This document shows positions 12,014 to 30,500 of a stretch of 64,000 bases of DNA, piece after piece. This DNA is from Paraspadella gotoi (lineage: Eukaryota; Chaetognatha). The translations under genes were made by a program, and so were the position numbers. The notes under the pieces were generated by a model. The model ran no database searches. It was not told where the DNA came from and saw only the letters and a program-made list of their open reading frames with translations. Each line of letters opens with the position of its first letter. Position 1 is the stretch's first letter. The stretch spans positions 8,365,008-8,429,007 of the forward strand of contig CM119268.1 in assembly GCA_051294375.1 (NCBI GenBank). Reading direction: 5' to 3'.

Positions 12014-12986
12014 CTCTCCTTTCCTCTTTTCACTCTTCCTCCTTTTTCTGTCACCACTCTCTTTCCCCGTTTTTTTCCCGAAACTCTTAACCATTATCTT
12101 CTTTCTTGTCTTAATTTCTCCTAATTTTAATCTCTTCATGAACCAAAAATCTCCGCATTCTTCATCTCCTCTCTTCCCTCTCATATAAAGCCTAACCCTC
12201 TCCCGAAATTCTCTTTTCCCTTCGTCTCAGTTTTTTTTGTTCGAGATTTATGAGGACGATTAGTTGAAGTGGAAGCAAAGGGTAGGGGTAGGAGAAAGGG
12301 CAAAGAGTAGGGGGAAAGAGGGCGGGAGGGTGTATTTAAAAAGCGGGGGGGGGGAAAGGTAGAACTTGAAAGTAAAATAAAACTTTGAAAAAAATTAAAT
12401 AACAATTTTGAAAAACCTAAGAAGCTTGTGGAATTGACAAACGAAAGAAAGTGCATAATTAAAAAGGATGGGATCTAACTTTAGTATCTCATCGTATAGG
12501 AACATTTAAGCTAAAAGTAAAATGAAAGGATAATGAAATAAAAATGTATCCTTCGGGTGAAATAGTGAAGAGAATCAAAAAGGAAAAGGAGAAGAAAGAA
12601 ATTTAGTCTCATGAATCGATGGGAAAATCGAGGGAAGAAAAGAAGAGGAAAGTGAGGAAAAAGGAGAGAGAGTGGGAGGAAAGGAAATCGATGCTTTGAC
12701 TAAAAAGGAAAAAAAAGGAGGCAGGTGCCAAGATCCGATATAGAGAGAAGGTGAGGGATGGAAAAGAAAGGGAGGTAGGTAAGGGGAGGAAAAAGGAAAG
12801 CGGGATGGGAAAAAATGAGAAGGAAAGGAAGGAAAAGAAAAGTTAAAAGCGTTGGTGAGAATCCCCTGTCTACTAATCAGAAACCAGAAGACAGGCAGCG
12901 AGTAACCGTCGTCGTCGAGACTGAAGGATAACAGAGTTGAAGAGGGTCATTTGTTTCGCACGAATTAGTCGAACCGTGTCGTCAAA

Positions 12987-13117
<131 letters not shown>

Positions 13118-13221
13118 TTTCCCGAGGTGATAATGTTATCCGAGATTTTTATGAACGTCACGAAGAGAGAACAAAATTTTCGCTCGAGGCGAAAAAATAA
13201 AGAAAGGAGGAAAAAAGGAAG

Positions 13222-13326
<105 letters not shown>

Positions 13327-14115
13327 GCGGCTCATCGGCTTCGCCAAAAAAGTTTCATTCCGTGTCAAACGTTACAAACACTCTGCACGCGTGGAACCGG
13401 TTTTTGGAGTCACCATCTGGCTCATTGATTTGGCCGTTTTTCACAGATCCCCCCCTGGTGACTTTCGTACCGATGATTCCTTATCTCCAAAGATAGAACG
13501 ACTGAATCAATGACCGTAATTTTGAATTTATTTGAATACTTAATACACTTCTGTTTTATGTTTAATTATTATTTCTCTCAAACATGGAAAAATTATTGAT
13601 TTCTTTTCTTTATTGCTTTTTAATCTTTATCCTTTTTGGCATTTGGTGGCATTCAACTTCAAGTACGCAGAGTCGTTTACGCAAGGCGTGGTGACCTTTA
13701 AAGAAATACTTGGATAAAAAAAAAGACGTCGAGTGGCGTCGCAAAATTTTCTAACGTCGAGAGACAGAATGAACGATTGGGAAGAGGAATAATTAGATGA
13801 GTAGTTCTCAAAGTTTCCGACGTTATAATTAAAAATATTACGAACATTTTATAGCTATTTAAATCTCAAATATTGATTCCATCTTGTCTTTTTTCGTAAG
13901 GATTTTCTGGGAATTGTTAATGTTAGACGTGATGTGGAATGTAATATTTAATCTTATCTCACCCCAACTTTATTTACTCTTCGCTTCTCGTATCTCTCCA
14001 TTTTTCTAGAACTCCCTCCCTCCCCTTCACTTCGTCTTCCTTGTTTCAAATTTCGCCAACGGCTTCACCCCTGCCCACCTCCCTTTCTTTATTTCCCTTC
14101 CTCCTTCCCTTTTCC

Positions 14116-14118
<3 letters not shown>

Positions 14119-14186
<68 letters not shown>
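14119..14186. repeat. (CT)n microsatellite
   Basis: Pure CT run, followed about 110 bp later by an interrupted GA run (14300-14402). Confidence 0.95.
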
Positions 14187-14188
<2 letters not shown>

Positions 14189-14488
14189 TCGCGATCTTCC
14201 GAAAAATAATTATCGATTTTTTTTTGGTTCTTAAAAAATCGAGGGTCGGAATTTTTTTCGATTTCACGATCGAAGAAAGAAGCGTGGCAGTCGACGGGAG
14301 GGGGAGACGGAGAGAAGAGAGAGAGAGAAGAGAGATAGAGAGAGAGAGAAGAGAGAGAAGAGAGAGAGAGAGAGAGAGACGAGAGAGAGATGAGAGAGAG
14401 AGATAACGTCATGCGGGGTGACACTCGAAAGTCGGGAATCAATGGGGAAAGAGGCGGGGGAGAACTGAGAGAGGAATGCACCTGTCTC

Positions 14489-14527
<39 letters not shown>

Positions 14528-15050
14528 AAGCCGCAGCTGCCTCCGCTTCGTCACACAGCAGATCGTTTCATGTTCGGAGTCGTGATCCGATTCAAAGTTC
14601 GCGTATGTTGAAAAAATTGTGATTCTTTAAAAAAAATATTCCTAACATATTATTTAAGGATTAATATGTAATTGCTTAATGATCATTTTCATTGATATTC
14701 GATCAAGCCAGCGCGTTAGTTATCAGTTACAAACTAATAACGACTGGTGGCAAACACTTTCTGTTGTCAACTTTTTTAAGACAAACGGCCGATCAGTGAA
14801 AACTACAAACATCGAGGTAATAATAAATAATAAACAGAAAACAAGACTGTGTGGGAGGACGGGCGATTGCCAAATCGCGCGAGACTCCTTACCCGATCGG
14901 CGGCGCGCGACGGAAGTCACCGATAAAAGAGAAAAACAAAAGAACAACGAAAGAATAAAAGAGGAAACGAAGGGCGAAGACGAAGAGAAGGAGAACGAGT
15001 GGCCAAACACGGAATTTGGATACAATAAAAAAAAAGCGACAGTTGGTGAA

Positions 15051-15081
15051 CGAGAGAGAGAGAGAGAGAGAGAGGAGGGAG

Positions 15082-15134
<53 letters not shown>
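15051..15134. repeat. (GA)n microsatellite
   Basis: GA run with one GGA interruption. Confidence 0.92.
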
Positions 15135-15137
<3 letters not shown>

Positions 15138-15716
15138 AACCCGCCTCCTTCAATGAGATTAGAAATTCGGATTTTCGGTTGGAATCTGAGGATTTTTAAT
15201 GAAACTTGTGCGAGGGCGTTGAGGACAAAGATTTCCCCTCCTCCTCTTCCTCCTCCTCTTCCTCATCCTCTTCCTCTCCTCCCTCTTCTTTATTTTCTCT
15301 TTAAATCCTTTTCTTTCTCGTCCTTTTTATTCTTTAAAGAGAATGAAGGAAGTTAGAGGGCGGAAGTTGGAAAGGGATTTCGTCGTTATTGTTGTTGTTG
15401 TCGTCGTCGTCGTAGTTGTCCTCAAACTGAGATACAAACAAAAACAAGCGACAAACAAAAGTCAAGGGAACAAAATAAAGTTCTACTAATGGATGATTTG
15501 AAATTATAAATTTGAAACGATAACTTTTAGTAATGAATCTGTAATGGGGACAGAAACGTTGATGACAACAATCAACGGCCAGAAATGATGGCAACGACGA
15601 CGATGGCAACAATAACAACAACAACCTCAGTGTCGGCTGTAGTCGATGACAAAACAAAACCTTCGACGCCTTTATTGCTTACATTCCCGCAGCGCGATCT
15701 TGATCCCTGCCTTTTA

Positions 15717-15730
15717 ATCTCTCTCTCTTC

Positions 15731-15782
<52 letters not shown>

Positions 15783-15953
15783 TTCTCTCTTCTATCTCTC
15801 TCTTTCCTCTCTCTCTCTTTCTCTCTTTCTCTCTCTCTCTTCTCTCTCTCTCTTTCTCCACTCTCTCTCACTTCTCTTCTCTCTCTCTCTCTTATCTCTC
15901 TCTCTTCTTTCTCTCTCTCTCTCTCTCTCTCTCTATTCTCATCTATCTCTCTA

Positions 15954-15984
<31 letters not shown>

Positions 15985-16044
15985 TTATCTCTCTCTATCT
16001 CTTTCTCTCTCTCTTTATATCTCTTTCTCACTCTCTCTTTCACT

Positions 16045-16076
<32 letters not shown>

Positions 16077-16080
16077 TCTT
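15717..16080. repeat. Long degenerate (CT)n tract
   Basis: About 365 bp of CT-based sequence with scattered TTT, TA and CA changes; the longest pyrimidine tract in the window. Confidence 0.95.
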
Positions 16081-16297
16081 ACGATCATTATGAGGCGATC
16101 AATAAGTTCAATGTTTTAGCTGATTAATTTTGGGAAACCATAGATGGCGCTGTAATCCGTGCAATGCGTCATCGTTCGTCATTTCGAAGGCGAACGACGA
16201 TGACGCTTCACCGCGGGCGCCAGCGTCCAGTTTTCGTGACGCCATTTTGGCGAAGAATGATTCACGGAAAAAATAAAATCCTTTTCCATTGTTTTTA

Positions 16298-17044
16298 GTC
16301 GGATCTGCTGATCAGCAGATCCCGACTCTATAATTCACTTTGTCGGTCCGTCGGTCCGCCCCCTCAATCTTGTTGGGCATTCACTTATATCATGTCAGAA
16401 CATCGAATTATGCAAAAAAAACGATGTCCGTCTGTCTGTCCGTCTGTCCGTCCGTCCCACCTTAACAAAAAACACAAAATACTCGTGATTGAATGGATGG
16501 ATTGGAATGAAATTTTGTATGTGGTTAGGGAAGTGTGTGATTGAGCTGGACATGAAGTTTCGATAGAATCGTCCAAGTGGAAATTAGTTTAAATAGAAAA
16601 AACAAAAAAATATATTTCATTATTTGAATACCAATTACTCATGAGTGGATGGGGCAATTGACCTGAAATTTTGTATGTGGGTAGGAAAGTGTGTGATTAA
16701 GCTGGAAATCAAGTTTCGATGGAAACATTTGAGTGGAAATGAGTTTAAATGGAAAAAACAAAAAACAAGATTCACTAATTGATTATGCTTCGTTTTTTTC
16801 TTATATTAAATGTAAATGCAAGATGTATAAATTAATTAAATAATTAATTAGTTCATTAATCAATTAGTCAATTAATTAATCAATTATTAATTAATCAGTC
16901 AATTAATCAATCAAAATAAACAATTCGGATCAGGTAAATTAATTAATTGACTAATTAATTAATTAACTTAATTAATTAACTTTAATTTATTTACCGATAA
17001 TGATCGTGGGCAGATCCGACATTGTTTGCTCAAACTTGTTTTTT
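16298..17044 (+). mobile_element. Interspersed element (GTCGGATCTGC ends), copy R1
   Basis: Begins with a palindrome GTCGGATCTGCTGATCAGCA..CCGAC and ends GGGCAGATCCGACATTGTTTG followed by CTCAAACTTGTTTTTT. Inside are two copies of a roughly 120-bp module (A-T-T-T-T-G-T-A-T-G-T-G-G-T-T-A-G-G..., ending GGAAATGAGTTTAAATGGAAAA) and an ATTAATTAATCAATT-rich stretch. No transposase frame, so non-autonomous. The inner 11 bp of the two ends are inverted repeats of each other. The superfamily is not identified. Confidence 0.7.
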
Positions 17045-20882
<3,838 letters not shown>

Positions 20883-22184
20883 CTACACGAATATTGCAAT
20901 TATACGGAGCAAAAAAGCCCCGGCGACCAGGGTGACCTGAACCGGGATAGGTAACGTCGGTTCACAGGGCGGAGGGTGAGGCTCAGTTGGTCCAGGCTCG
21001 GTTGGTCCCGGCTTTGTCGGTTCGGGCGGAACGATCGACGGTACAACCGTTGTCACGTTATTCAATTGTGAATCGATCCAATCGTTGAACGGTTTCACAT
21101 CAACTACGACCGCGACATTTCCGTGCGACATCATCAAAATTCCATTCAATCTGGGACCATCGGCTCCGTAATTTACAACCCCTGACCCATAGTCCGTTGC
21201 TGGATTATGGTACATGGGCAGTGAGGCGCATTGAAACTCGTTCCCTAAATAAGCCGGGAGTGGACAGTATTTTCGTGGAAACAGACTACCCTTTGGAATT
21301 AGCGCCTTTCTCAGCATGTAAGAAGCTTCTTTTGCCAAGCCAAAACCCGTTGTCATGTATGACTTGCTCATAACCGCCAGCTCCGACGAGGGCGAGCGAT
21401 CTCGTTCGATTGGGTAAACGAAGGCGTTAAGTTGGAAAGGATAATAGGCCTTCAAAATTGTTAGTGGGTAATGGTGCACATGATTCCTTGCCAAAATTGA
21501 TTGCCTCGTACATTCCCAAATTGGATTGTCACGTAGAATGTGACCAGTGATGATGAGTGGTGTCTCCCAATAATTCAAAGGAATATAAGTAGTAAGAACG
21601 TGATATTCATCCAATAGAATGCCAGATTGGTGAGTCCCGTCGGACTTTTTCACGTTCACGTGCCAGGGCATTTCTCCCCTCCGAACAAGAGTTGGGTCCA
21701 AATATGTCGAGTTTTTCTTGTCTTCGGGAATTGGGGTTCTCAAATAGACCAATCGACATTCCCAGTCTTCTGGCATTGGGTCAACAGTAAATTTTTCTTT
21801 TATCCATTCTAGATGTCGGTCAATCCGGGTATAAAATGAAGTTTCGCCGCATCCAGATCCATTATTTGCGGTGGAGGCAATGCCCACTGCTACTGCTTTG
21901 CCCTCTTTAAAGATGGTCAAGGGCCCCCCTTCGTCGCCGATACAGGCGCCCCCTGCCTCAGATAAAACGCTGATCTTATCACTCATGTTTCGTCCGAGCG
22001 TCTCGTTTTGGAAGCTCGCATTCACAATTTCCACCATCTTCCCTTGCAAGCGGATAGGATTCATTACGGATGAGGGCAAGTTGTTTCCGTGCTGGTCTTT
22101 CAGTAACCATTGGCCAAAACCAGATATCCAACCTTTTTCGGGAAGTACCTTTGAAGTGAATTAAATTGAATTTAGATTTTTTCA

Positions 22185-22235
<51 letters not shown>

Positions 22236-22776
22236 AAAATATAAAGAATGGAAATTTAAAAAAAAAAACAAAACGCCGTTTTATTTAAATGTAGTTTTTA
22301 TTTATTTATATAAATTTTTCTGTCAAATACACATAAATATTTAATTCCCCCTGTTTCTTTTTACCGAAACCTTGTAGTGATAATACAGCGTGCACCTCAC
22401 TTTAATAATTGTTTTACCTTGTATTCTGCAACTTTGGATATTTATAGTCTGTTTTTGTTTTGCATATTTTTACTCTATTTTTTTTTTACCTTGTTTTCCA
22501 ATGGCGTACAAGCTGTCTGGACAAATGTATTCAAATTGAATTTTTCATGAGTTAAAACTGCAATATCATTTGAAAAGCCATCGAAGGCATGGTGGAGTTG
22601 AACGTTTATAACTGCAACTTTCTGCCGCGAGCATTCGCTAATTGATAAATCTCGGTAAATATGCCCGCCATATAATTTCCAATTTGTAATAAGGGATTTT
22701 GACTTCCAATCGTAGATGCAGTTAGCAGCTGTGAGTGATCGAGTGTCGTCCAGCAGTATTGCCCCGCATTTATTGT
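20883..22776 (-). CDS. Protease array unit 5 and C-terminal anchor (exons 12-13)
   Basis: Domain 5A: R|IIGG kept, LTAANC (Asn for His), NDIAVLT (Asp kept), GACIGDEGGPLT (Glu for Ser), SECSRQ. Domain 5B: RGEMPWHVNV, VLTTYIPL, WECTRQ, LAVMSKSYMTTGFGLAKEAS, then P-E-P-T-K-P-G-P-T-E-P repeats and a final hydrophobic segment (V-Q-V-T-L-V-A-G-A-F-L-L-R-I-I-A-I-F-V) directly before TAG at 20885-20883. Confidence 0.85.
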
Positions 22777-24483
22777 CTAAATAAGAAAACGTACTTACTA
22801 TAATACAAAGACTTTTGTGGCAATGTTAATTTTAAAATCTTTTTCGTCATTTTTCGTTCTAAAAATTCATATGAATTTTTGAGGTAAAAGAGTTGAAGTA
22901 TTTTATTAAGAAATCGAAGAGAAATTAAGACAAAGAAAGTTTTTTTTTTCAATTAGTATAATCACACCCTTAAAACATCCATAAATGATAAAGGTAAAAG
23001 TGACAGATTAATGTTTTATTATAGAGTAGAAAACCCAATAAAAAGCAACGTAAAAACGTAGTTTTTGACACTACAAACGAAATCGCTGCTATGTAAATGT
23101 AACATTCGAATTTAGCATACCTAAAGATAGTTGATAGGGGAATTGCCCGTGCTTTGCAGGCAAACCACCAATAATTCTTGTTTCTTTGTAGCTTCTTTCA
23201 CCACAAGTACCATTGAAAGGGTTAATACGATTGTTGGAGCAATCTGGCTGTATTATGGGTTGATTCTTCCTTTTGATAAAGTCAATCCAAAATTCAAGCT
23301 CAGGAGAACTCGTGTTTATAAAAGTGAAACTATTGTAATAATAAGAAGATCTTTTTAAAATTCCTACAAGAGTCGGAGGATTTGTTTCAAAATTAAAAAC
23401 GCCAGAACCTTTATCGATGCCAACTTCGCGAGGAATGGTTACATTTGTGCATATGTAATCGTTATTCCACAAGCATTTCCGGTCATTGACCAAATTAGAG
23501 TTTGATACTTCTATTGTTCGCAACATGTAAGAAATATCGGCGGCGATGTCAAAGCCGACCAATGTAAAAGTGCTCGGCAATTGTTGTCCTTGACAGCTCG
23601 GTTGAACAAAGTAATTTAAATCAAAAGGTTCTATCGTAAACAAAGAAAGCAGTGAATTATAGTTTTCTTTTTTCAGTACACGCTTGTTTTGGCCAGTGCA
23701 CCCTGCCAAATATGTATTTCTTACAATGTGTCCCGCTTGGATGTATAATGTTCTCCACTCATTAGAGTAATCATAAACGGTTAATACATGCCTGCTATCA
23801 ATCAGAACTCCTGATTGGATAATTTCACCGTAATAAAGGATGCTTACATGCCATGGAAATTGTCCTCTCAGCGCAATATTACTAATTTTTCCGCCATTAA
23901 ACGAGAAATTGTAAGAGTTTTCGTCACATGAGCTAAAATTGAAATAATTTTGTAAAGCTTTTGCGCATTCCTCCTCCGTTGGAAGCAGAGGTAATTGTGA
24001 CTCGATCTTGTCATTTATCCATTGCATTCTTGGCGCCACAGGTACAAATCGAGTGATTCCTCCACAACCGGATTCGACGGGCAGCGCGATGCCTACCAGT
24101 GTCGCATTTTCGTCTTCTATTTTTACGAGGGGCCCTCCTTCGTCGCCATAGCACAACCCTTTATCCTTGTCATTGTGACCCGCGCATAAAGTTGCCGAAG
24201 GGTTCGTTCCCAATAAAATTCCGCATTCAGTTTCATTATAAATTTGAACTTGAAGCGCTTGCAAACGATCGGGAATTCTATCAACCATGTTGACGTAGCC
24301 AAAGCTTTCAAGTGCTCTCAAATATTGTCCAAAACCGGTTATCCAACCGGCACCAGTATATTTCTAAATAAAAAAATGGTAAAGCAGAAAGATTAATAAT
24401 TAAATAGTTTTCATTTTTGATCTCCCAAATAGTTATTTCGTTTTATCGGTAAATTTAATAAATAATTGACCACTGACTACTAG

Positions 24484-24535
<52 letters not shown>

Positions 24536-27500
24536 TCTTAAGAGAATTAAAGTATTTGAACAGCAGCTGAAAGATCGGTTGTCATTTTGGTCTAACTTCT
24601 TGCATTCATCTATTTTTAATAGATTAAGGCGTAATATATGGTACCCTAATAACTTTTTAATTTTTAAAAAAATATTAATATTTTCTCACTTGTTCTGTTG
24701 TCGTGCAGATGGGCTGAACAAACAAATTGAATTTGATTTCTTCAGTTGTCAGAAGAGCAATGTCGCTTATATCTATATTCAGAACGCGGACCTTTTGCCT
24801 CGAGCATTCATCAGTTGATACATCCCTATAAAGGTTACCAGCATACAAATGTATCTGTGTTCTTAATTGAGAGCCGAGGTAAACGCAGTTTGGCGCAGTC
24901 AGGACATGGGTAGCATCCAAAATGACGCCTCCACAAAAATCCTCTAAAAGAAAGATATGTGAAATGTTTGATTAAAAAAAAAAGAAAATAAATAATTTAT
25001 TTTATCAGTACGAAAAAGAACGAGAGATAGAGAGAGGGAGAGAGAGATTCGAACCATGTACGTTAATTAGATAACATAAGAACTTGACTTTGGTTTTTTC
25101 CATTAAAACTAATTTCCACAGGCACGATTCCATCGAAACTTTATATCCCCTTCGTCACACAGTGTCCTACCTACACACAAAATTTCATCTCAATGTATCC
25201 ATCCTATTATGATTAATTCGAGTAATTATGGGTTAAATTTAGTAAAAAGAATTTAGTAAATGTGACTTATGTTTTTTTTCCATTTAAACTCATTTCCACT
25301 CGCTCGATTCCATCGAAACTTTATATTCAGCTTAAGCAAACATATTGCTACCCACACACAAAATTTAATTTCAATCCATTCATCCAATCACGAGTAATTG
25401 GAGTTTTTTGCTAACGGGGGACGGACAGACTGACAGACAGACAGACGGAGGGACGGACATCGTTTTTTGTTTTGCTTAATTATCATAATTCGAGGTTCTG
25501 ATATGATAAAAATGATTTACCGACAAGATTTTGGGGTGGGACCAACGGACCAACAAAGTGAACTATAGAGTCGGGATCTGCTGATTTATCAGCAGATCCG
25601 ACTAAAAAAAGTATTTTTCTATTATTATGAAAAAAATTTAAAACCTTATTGCTCTTGGTTTCGATTATATTCCAAGTTTTTTCTAATCACTCCAGATTTA
25701 ACTCCCTGTATGTAACTTTCACTACGCTCTATTGGTTACTTTCAGTCACATTGAAGCGCTTCGGTCACTCAGTAAGTCTTAAATCTACATTCAAGAAAGC
25801 AAGATTTTATGATCTAATTAATTCTTTTTTGTGGCTTGAATGAGGAAAATGTAAAGAGGAATGGCATGACAAAGAAGATAGCACGACGAGGAGAAAGGTC
25901 TGTCTTCTGTTCTAGGGAGTGAAAGTAATAAATACCGACTTACCAATTTGTATTTGATATGGAAATTGCTGATGAACAGCGTTTTCACCACGTCTTATAC
26001 GAGGCTCCCTGTAACTTCGTTTTCCACAAGTTCCATTATAGGGATTAAAGGATAAATTTTCGCAAATTGGTTTTATTGTGGGAGCGTCACGTGATAAAAA
26101 CCAATCAATCCAATCATTATAAAAAGTAATATCAATAACTGACCAAACGTAAGTATAAGTATAATAATCAATATGTTTAGATAAAAGTCCGACCAAAATA
26201 GGTGGGTCAGCATCATTCATCACTGCCGACCCACGATCTGATTCAAAATCACCAACAACCTTCACATCGGTACAAAAAAGATAATAATAATAACTATAGC
26301 AGTAGTTTACATTGGATACTTTCTTTTTTTTCAGTTCGTAGGAAATATCTGGAAGAATACTGAACCCTATTATGTTTATCGTATTTGGGAGGGTAGAATT
26401 TTTGTTACGCTTAACAGGTTGAACATAAATATTGAGTTCAAAGGGCTCTGTTGTTAAAACCGAGATCTTGCCGAGATCTATCGAATTCAAAACCTTTTTC
26501 TTTTGTCTGGTACATTCGTTAAGGGAAAAGTCGCACAAAACGTGACCAGCATAAACGTAATATTCATAAAAACTATAAAAATTGAAAGAAGCCGTAATTA
26601 CATGAGTTCTATCCATTAAAACCCCAGCGCGGTACAATTTTCCATCCCTTTCAATGTTGACATGCCAAGGAAATTCTCCTCTCTCTACTAAATCTTTATC
26701 CTGCGTTCTATTATATAATTTATTTGTGTCATTTATAGTCATGTTTGATGGAACTTTAACGAGTTGGCAATCTTCTTCTGTGGGCAGAGGAGATTTTTTC
26801 ATTTTTTTTTCAATCCATGATGAATAGTAAGAGATCGAAGTGTAATACAAAATGTCATTGCAACTTTCTGGCTTAGTTGTGGCAGAAGTTCCAACGAGAA
26901 AGGCGGTTTTGTTTTTAAAAATTATTAACGGACTTCCACCCTCTCCATAGCATGTTCCCTCATTTCTTTTCTGAATGCAAATATGACTAGTATTTCCACA
27001 AAAACTGTTATTTAGGATTTCAACTTCTATTCCCTGCAATCGAGCTCCTTCATATCCAAAAAAATTGTTTCCAAAGCTTGATATCAATCCATTGGAAGGT
27101 AAAACCTGAAAAATAAAATTAAGAAAAAAGTTTAAATCGGAGATGCAGACGCGACTAGAAACGCGCGGAGGCGCATGTTTTTTGAGGTTTTTGCCAAATT
27201 ATAACCTTTCTATTGTTCCAAAAATTTTTTTTTTTCAAATTTAAATACTGCTAAATTCTGAATCGTTTATCAGAAGCCATTGATTTTTTATTAACATATT
27301 TTTTATTCAAAAAGAAAATATTTCTCATTCTATTTATATTTATTTTATCTAATAAGTTGTTGTACATAAGCATATGGTGGACTAAAATCTCCCAACCGTT
27401 CATCAGCGGCTATTGGTGCCGGAGGCAAGTCATTTGCCTCCCAACCCAAAGGTCTGGGGTTCTTGCCCGGTGGCCGCCTAGTAGTTAAGACATCAGCGGC

Positions 27501-30500
27501 CATCTCTGTAATTGCGACGATCCTTATGCTTTAAGATTTTTTCAACTTGCATAATTTTTGGAAATTGCATCATTTTTTTACATTAATTAAAACATTTATT
27601 AGTAATCATAAATAATAAAGATTCAAGTAAATGTGACTCATATTTTTTTCATTTAAACTCATTTCCACTCGTACCGAAACTTTATATCAAGCTTCATCAC
27701 ACACTTTCCTACCCACACACGAAATTTGTACTCAATCTATCCATCCAATTATGATTAATTAGAGTATTTATTGGTTAAAATAAGTAAAAAGATTTTAGTA
27801 AATGCGACTTATGTTTTTTCCATTTAAACTCATTTCCACTCACACGATTCCATCGAAACTTTTTATCCAGCTTTATCGCACACTTTCCTACCCACACACA
27901 AAATTTCATTCCAATCCAACCGGGTAATCACGAGTTATTGCAGCTTTTGGCTAAGGTGGGACGGATGGACGGATTGATTGACTGATTAATCAATTATTGA
28001 TTAATTAATTGACTAATTGATTAATTAACTGATTAATTATTTAATTTATTAATACATCCTGCATATACATTTAATATAAAAAGAAAAAGAAGTATAATCA
28101 ATTTGTGAAACAGGTTTTTTGTTTTTTTCCATTTAAACTCATTTCCACTCAAACGATTCCATCGAAACTTGATTTCCTGTTCAATCACACACTTTCCTAC
28201 CCACATACAAAATTCCAGGTCAATCGCCGCATTCACTCATGAGCAATTGGTGTTCAAATAGTGAAATATATTTTTTTGTTTTTTCCATTTAAACTCATTT
28301 TCACTCGGACGATTCTATCGAAACTTCATATCCAGCTCAATAACACACTACCCTACCCACACGCAAAATTTTATTCAAATCCATCCATCCAATCACGAGT
28401 AATTGGTGTTTTTTGCATAATTTATCATAATTCGATGTTCTGACATGATATAAGTTAGTGCCCTACAATATTGAGGGGGCGGACCGACAGACCGACAAAG
28501 TGAATTATAGAGTCGGGATCTGCTGATAAGCAGATCTCGACGTATTATCCCATATTTATACATAGAAAATGTCAAAATTTTAAAATGTTTCTTCTTATTT
28601 TTTTGAAGGCAAATTCGAATTCATCACGAAAAGTTGACAAAAGGAAATATAACTTTAGAAAATTATTTCATTACAGGGGTCAAAACATAAAAAACTGTTA
28701 TAGCTATTAGCTAATCTATAATTAAATTTTATTAAAAAAATATATTTTTTTTAATTTTTAGCTAACTTATGAAAAAAATTTTGATTAAGACTTATATTTT
28801 CTTTTATCAACTTTTTATGAGGAATTCGAAGTGCTTTATTCTAGTATATAGAGTATTTTCCTAAATTATGAAATTGTTATAACCTTTTTACTAGTTATTT
28901 TAAGGGGGCAGCGAGGTTTCCAAGGCAATTTATTGCCCAAATTGCCCAAATTATGGTTTGCATTTTAAGTAAATTTTTGTTTTAATTGTTTCCCCACCCA
29001 AGTATTCATCTGGGTCCTAATTAGCCTAAGTGATACTAAACTTACTTCCTCACTAGTTTGAAGACAAGCCGGTTGGACGTATTTGTTGAGTTTACTAGTT
29101 TCAACAGTTAGGACAGCCATGCCTCCATCGCTGTACAGGTCCGAATAATTATGGTGAACATAAACATTTAGTACCCTTAACATTTGTCGAGAGCATTCAT
29201 CACGATAAAAATCACGATATATTGTTCCAGCGATAACATAAAAATTTTTTCTCAACTCCCCATTCTTAAAAACGCACGAAGCTGAAGTGACAGCATGATT
29301 TGGGCTTATGAGTGTTGCTCCACAACGTTCATCTAAAGACAAAGATACAGGGATATTGACGAATTGATTTTTTTTTTCATTCAGAATCATTTGGTAGGAA
29401 AGGGATCATTAAGGAGATTTTTCTAATTCGCCTTGATAACCTTAATTATTTTGCTAAAAACACTGGAATAAAAACACTAAGTTAATAAAACAAATGATTG
29501 GAGTTATGTAAGGGAGGAACTGTAGTATTTAGAAAAAAATCTAACCAAAAAGTTTAAGCGAAAAAAAAAATAGAAATAACTCGATTTTGGTAGATTATCA
29601 ATATATATTGTCACAAATTTCTTTAATTTCTAAAATAAGTTTTTAAAAATATTTATTTAATCCTTACAATATTTAATAAACAAATTTTCAGATTAAAAAT
29701 TTTAAAATGAGAGCAGCAATGAAAATGGCAATTAAAATACTATTCATAAATTTCATATTTCACATGATCCGTTATAGATTTAAAAGCTAATTTTTTAAAT
29801 ATAGCTCACCAATCAAAGTATACCATGGGTATTGCCCATGAATGCTATACGTGGTTGCGATATTAACAGAATCTGGATAATCTCTCAGGCCACAAGTGTT
29901 ATTGAATAGATTTACATCAATTTTTTCACAATTTGGAAAAATCTTTGGTCGATCTATTTCGATTACTAAGTCCATCCAAGGTTTGAATCTACTAATGCTT
30001 ATGATCCTGAAGTCATAAAAATTTTCTCCATTAAGCAAACCATAAAGAACAGGGGGATTTGTTGTAAAGTCTACAGCTGCCCCTCCTGTATCCTCAATAA
30101 GAGCATAGTTTGATCTAAAGTCAATACAAATAGCTTCTGTCATATATGGACAAGCGGACATGGATTCATTAAGGATTGTCCTTTTTCTTAACATGTAAGA
30201 TATATCGTCGGCAATGTTGAAACCAGCCAGAGTAAGAGAGGTATTTCGAGATGTTTTGTGGTAACATATGGGTTGTAAAAAATCATTTAGTTCAAAAGGC
30301 TCAACAGTCAACAGCTGTAACTCATAACCATTATAAAATATATTTCTTCTCTGTAATATTTGTCTCTTTTGCCGTGTACATTCGTCATTTTTAATGTCTT
30401 TTGAAATATGTCCTGCATAAACGTGTGTATAATAATAATAATAATACCTCGAATATGGCGATGTGGTCAGAATATGAGACTTATCAATCAAGACGCCTGA

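Noticed and set aside
14679-15356. 225-codon plus frame
   Set aside because: Low-complexity charged and GA-repeat sequence, no domain, plausible donor but no matching exon.
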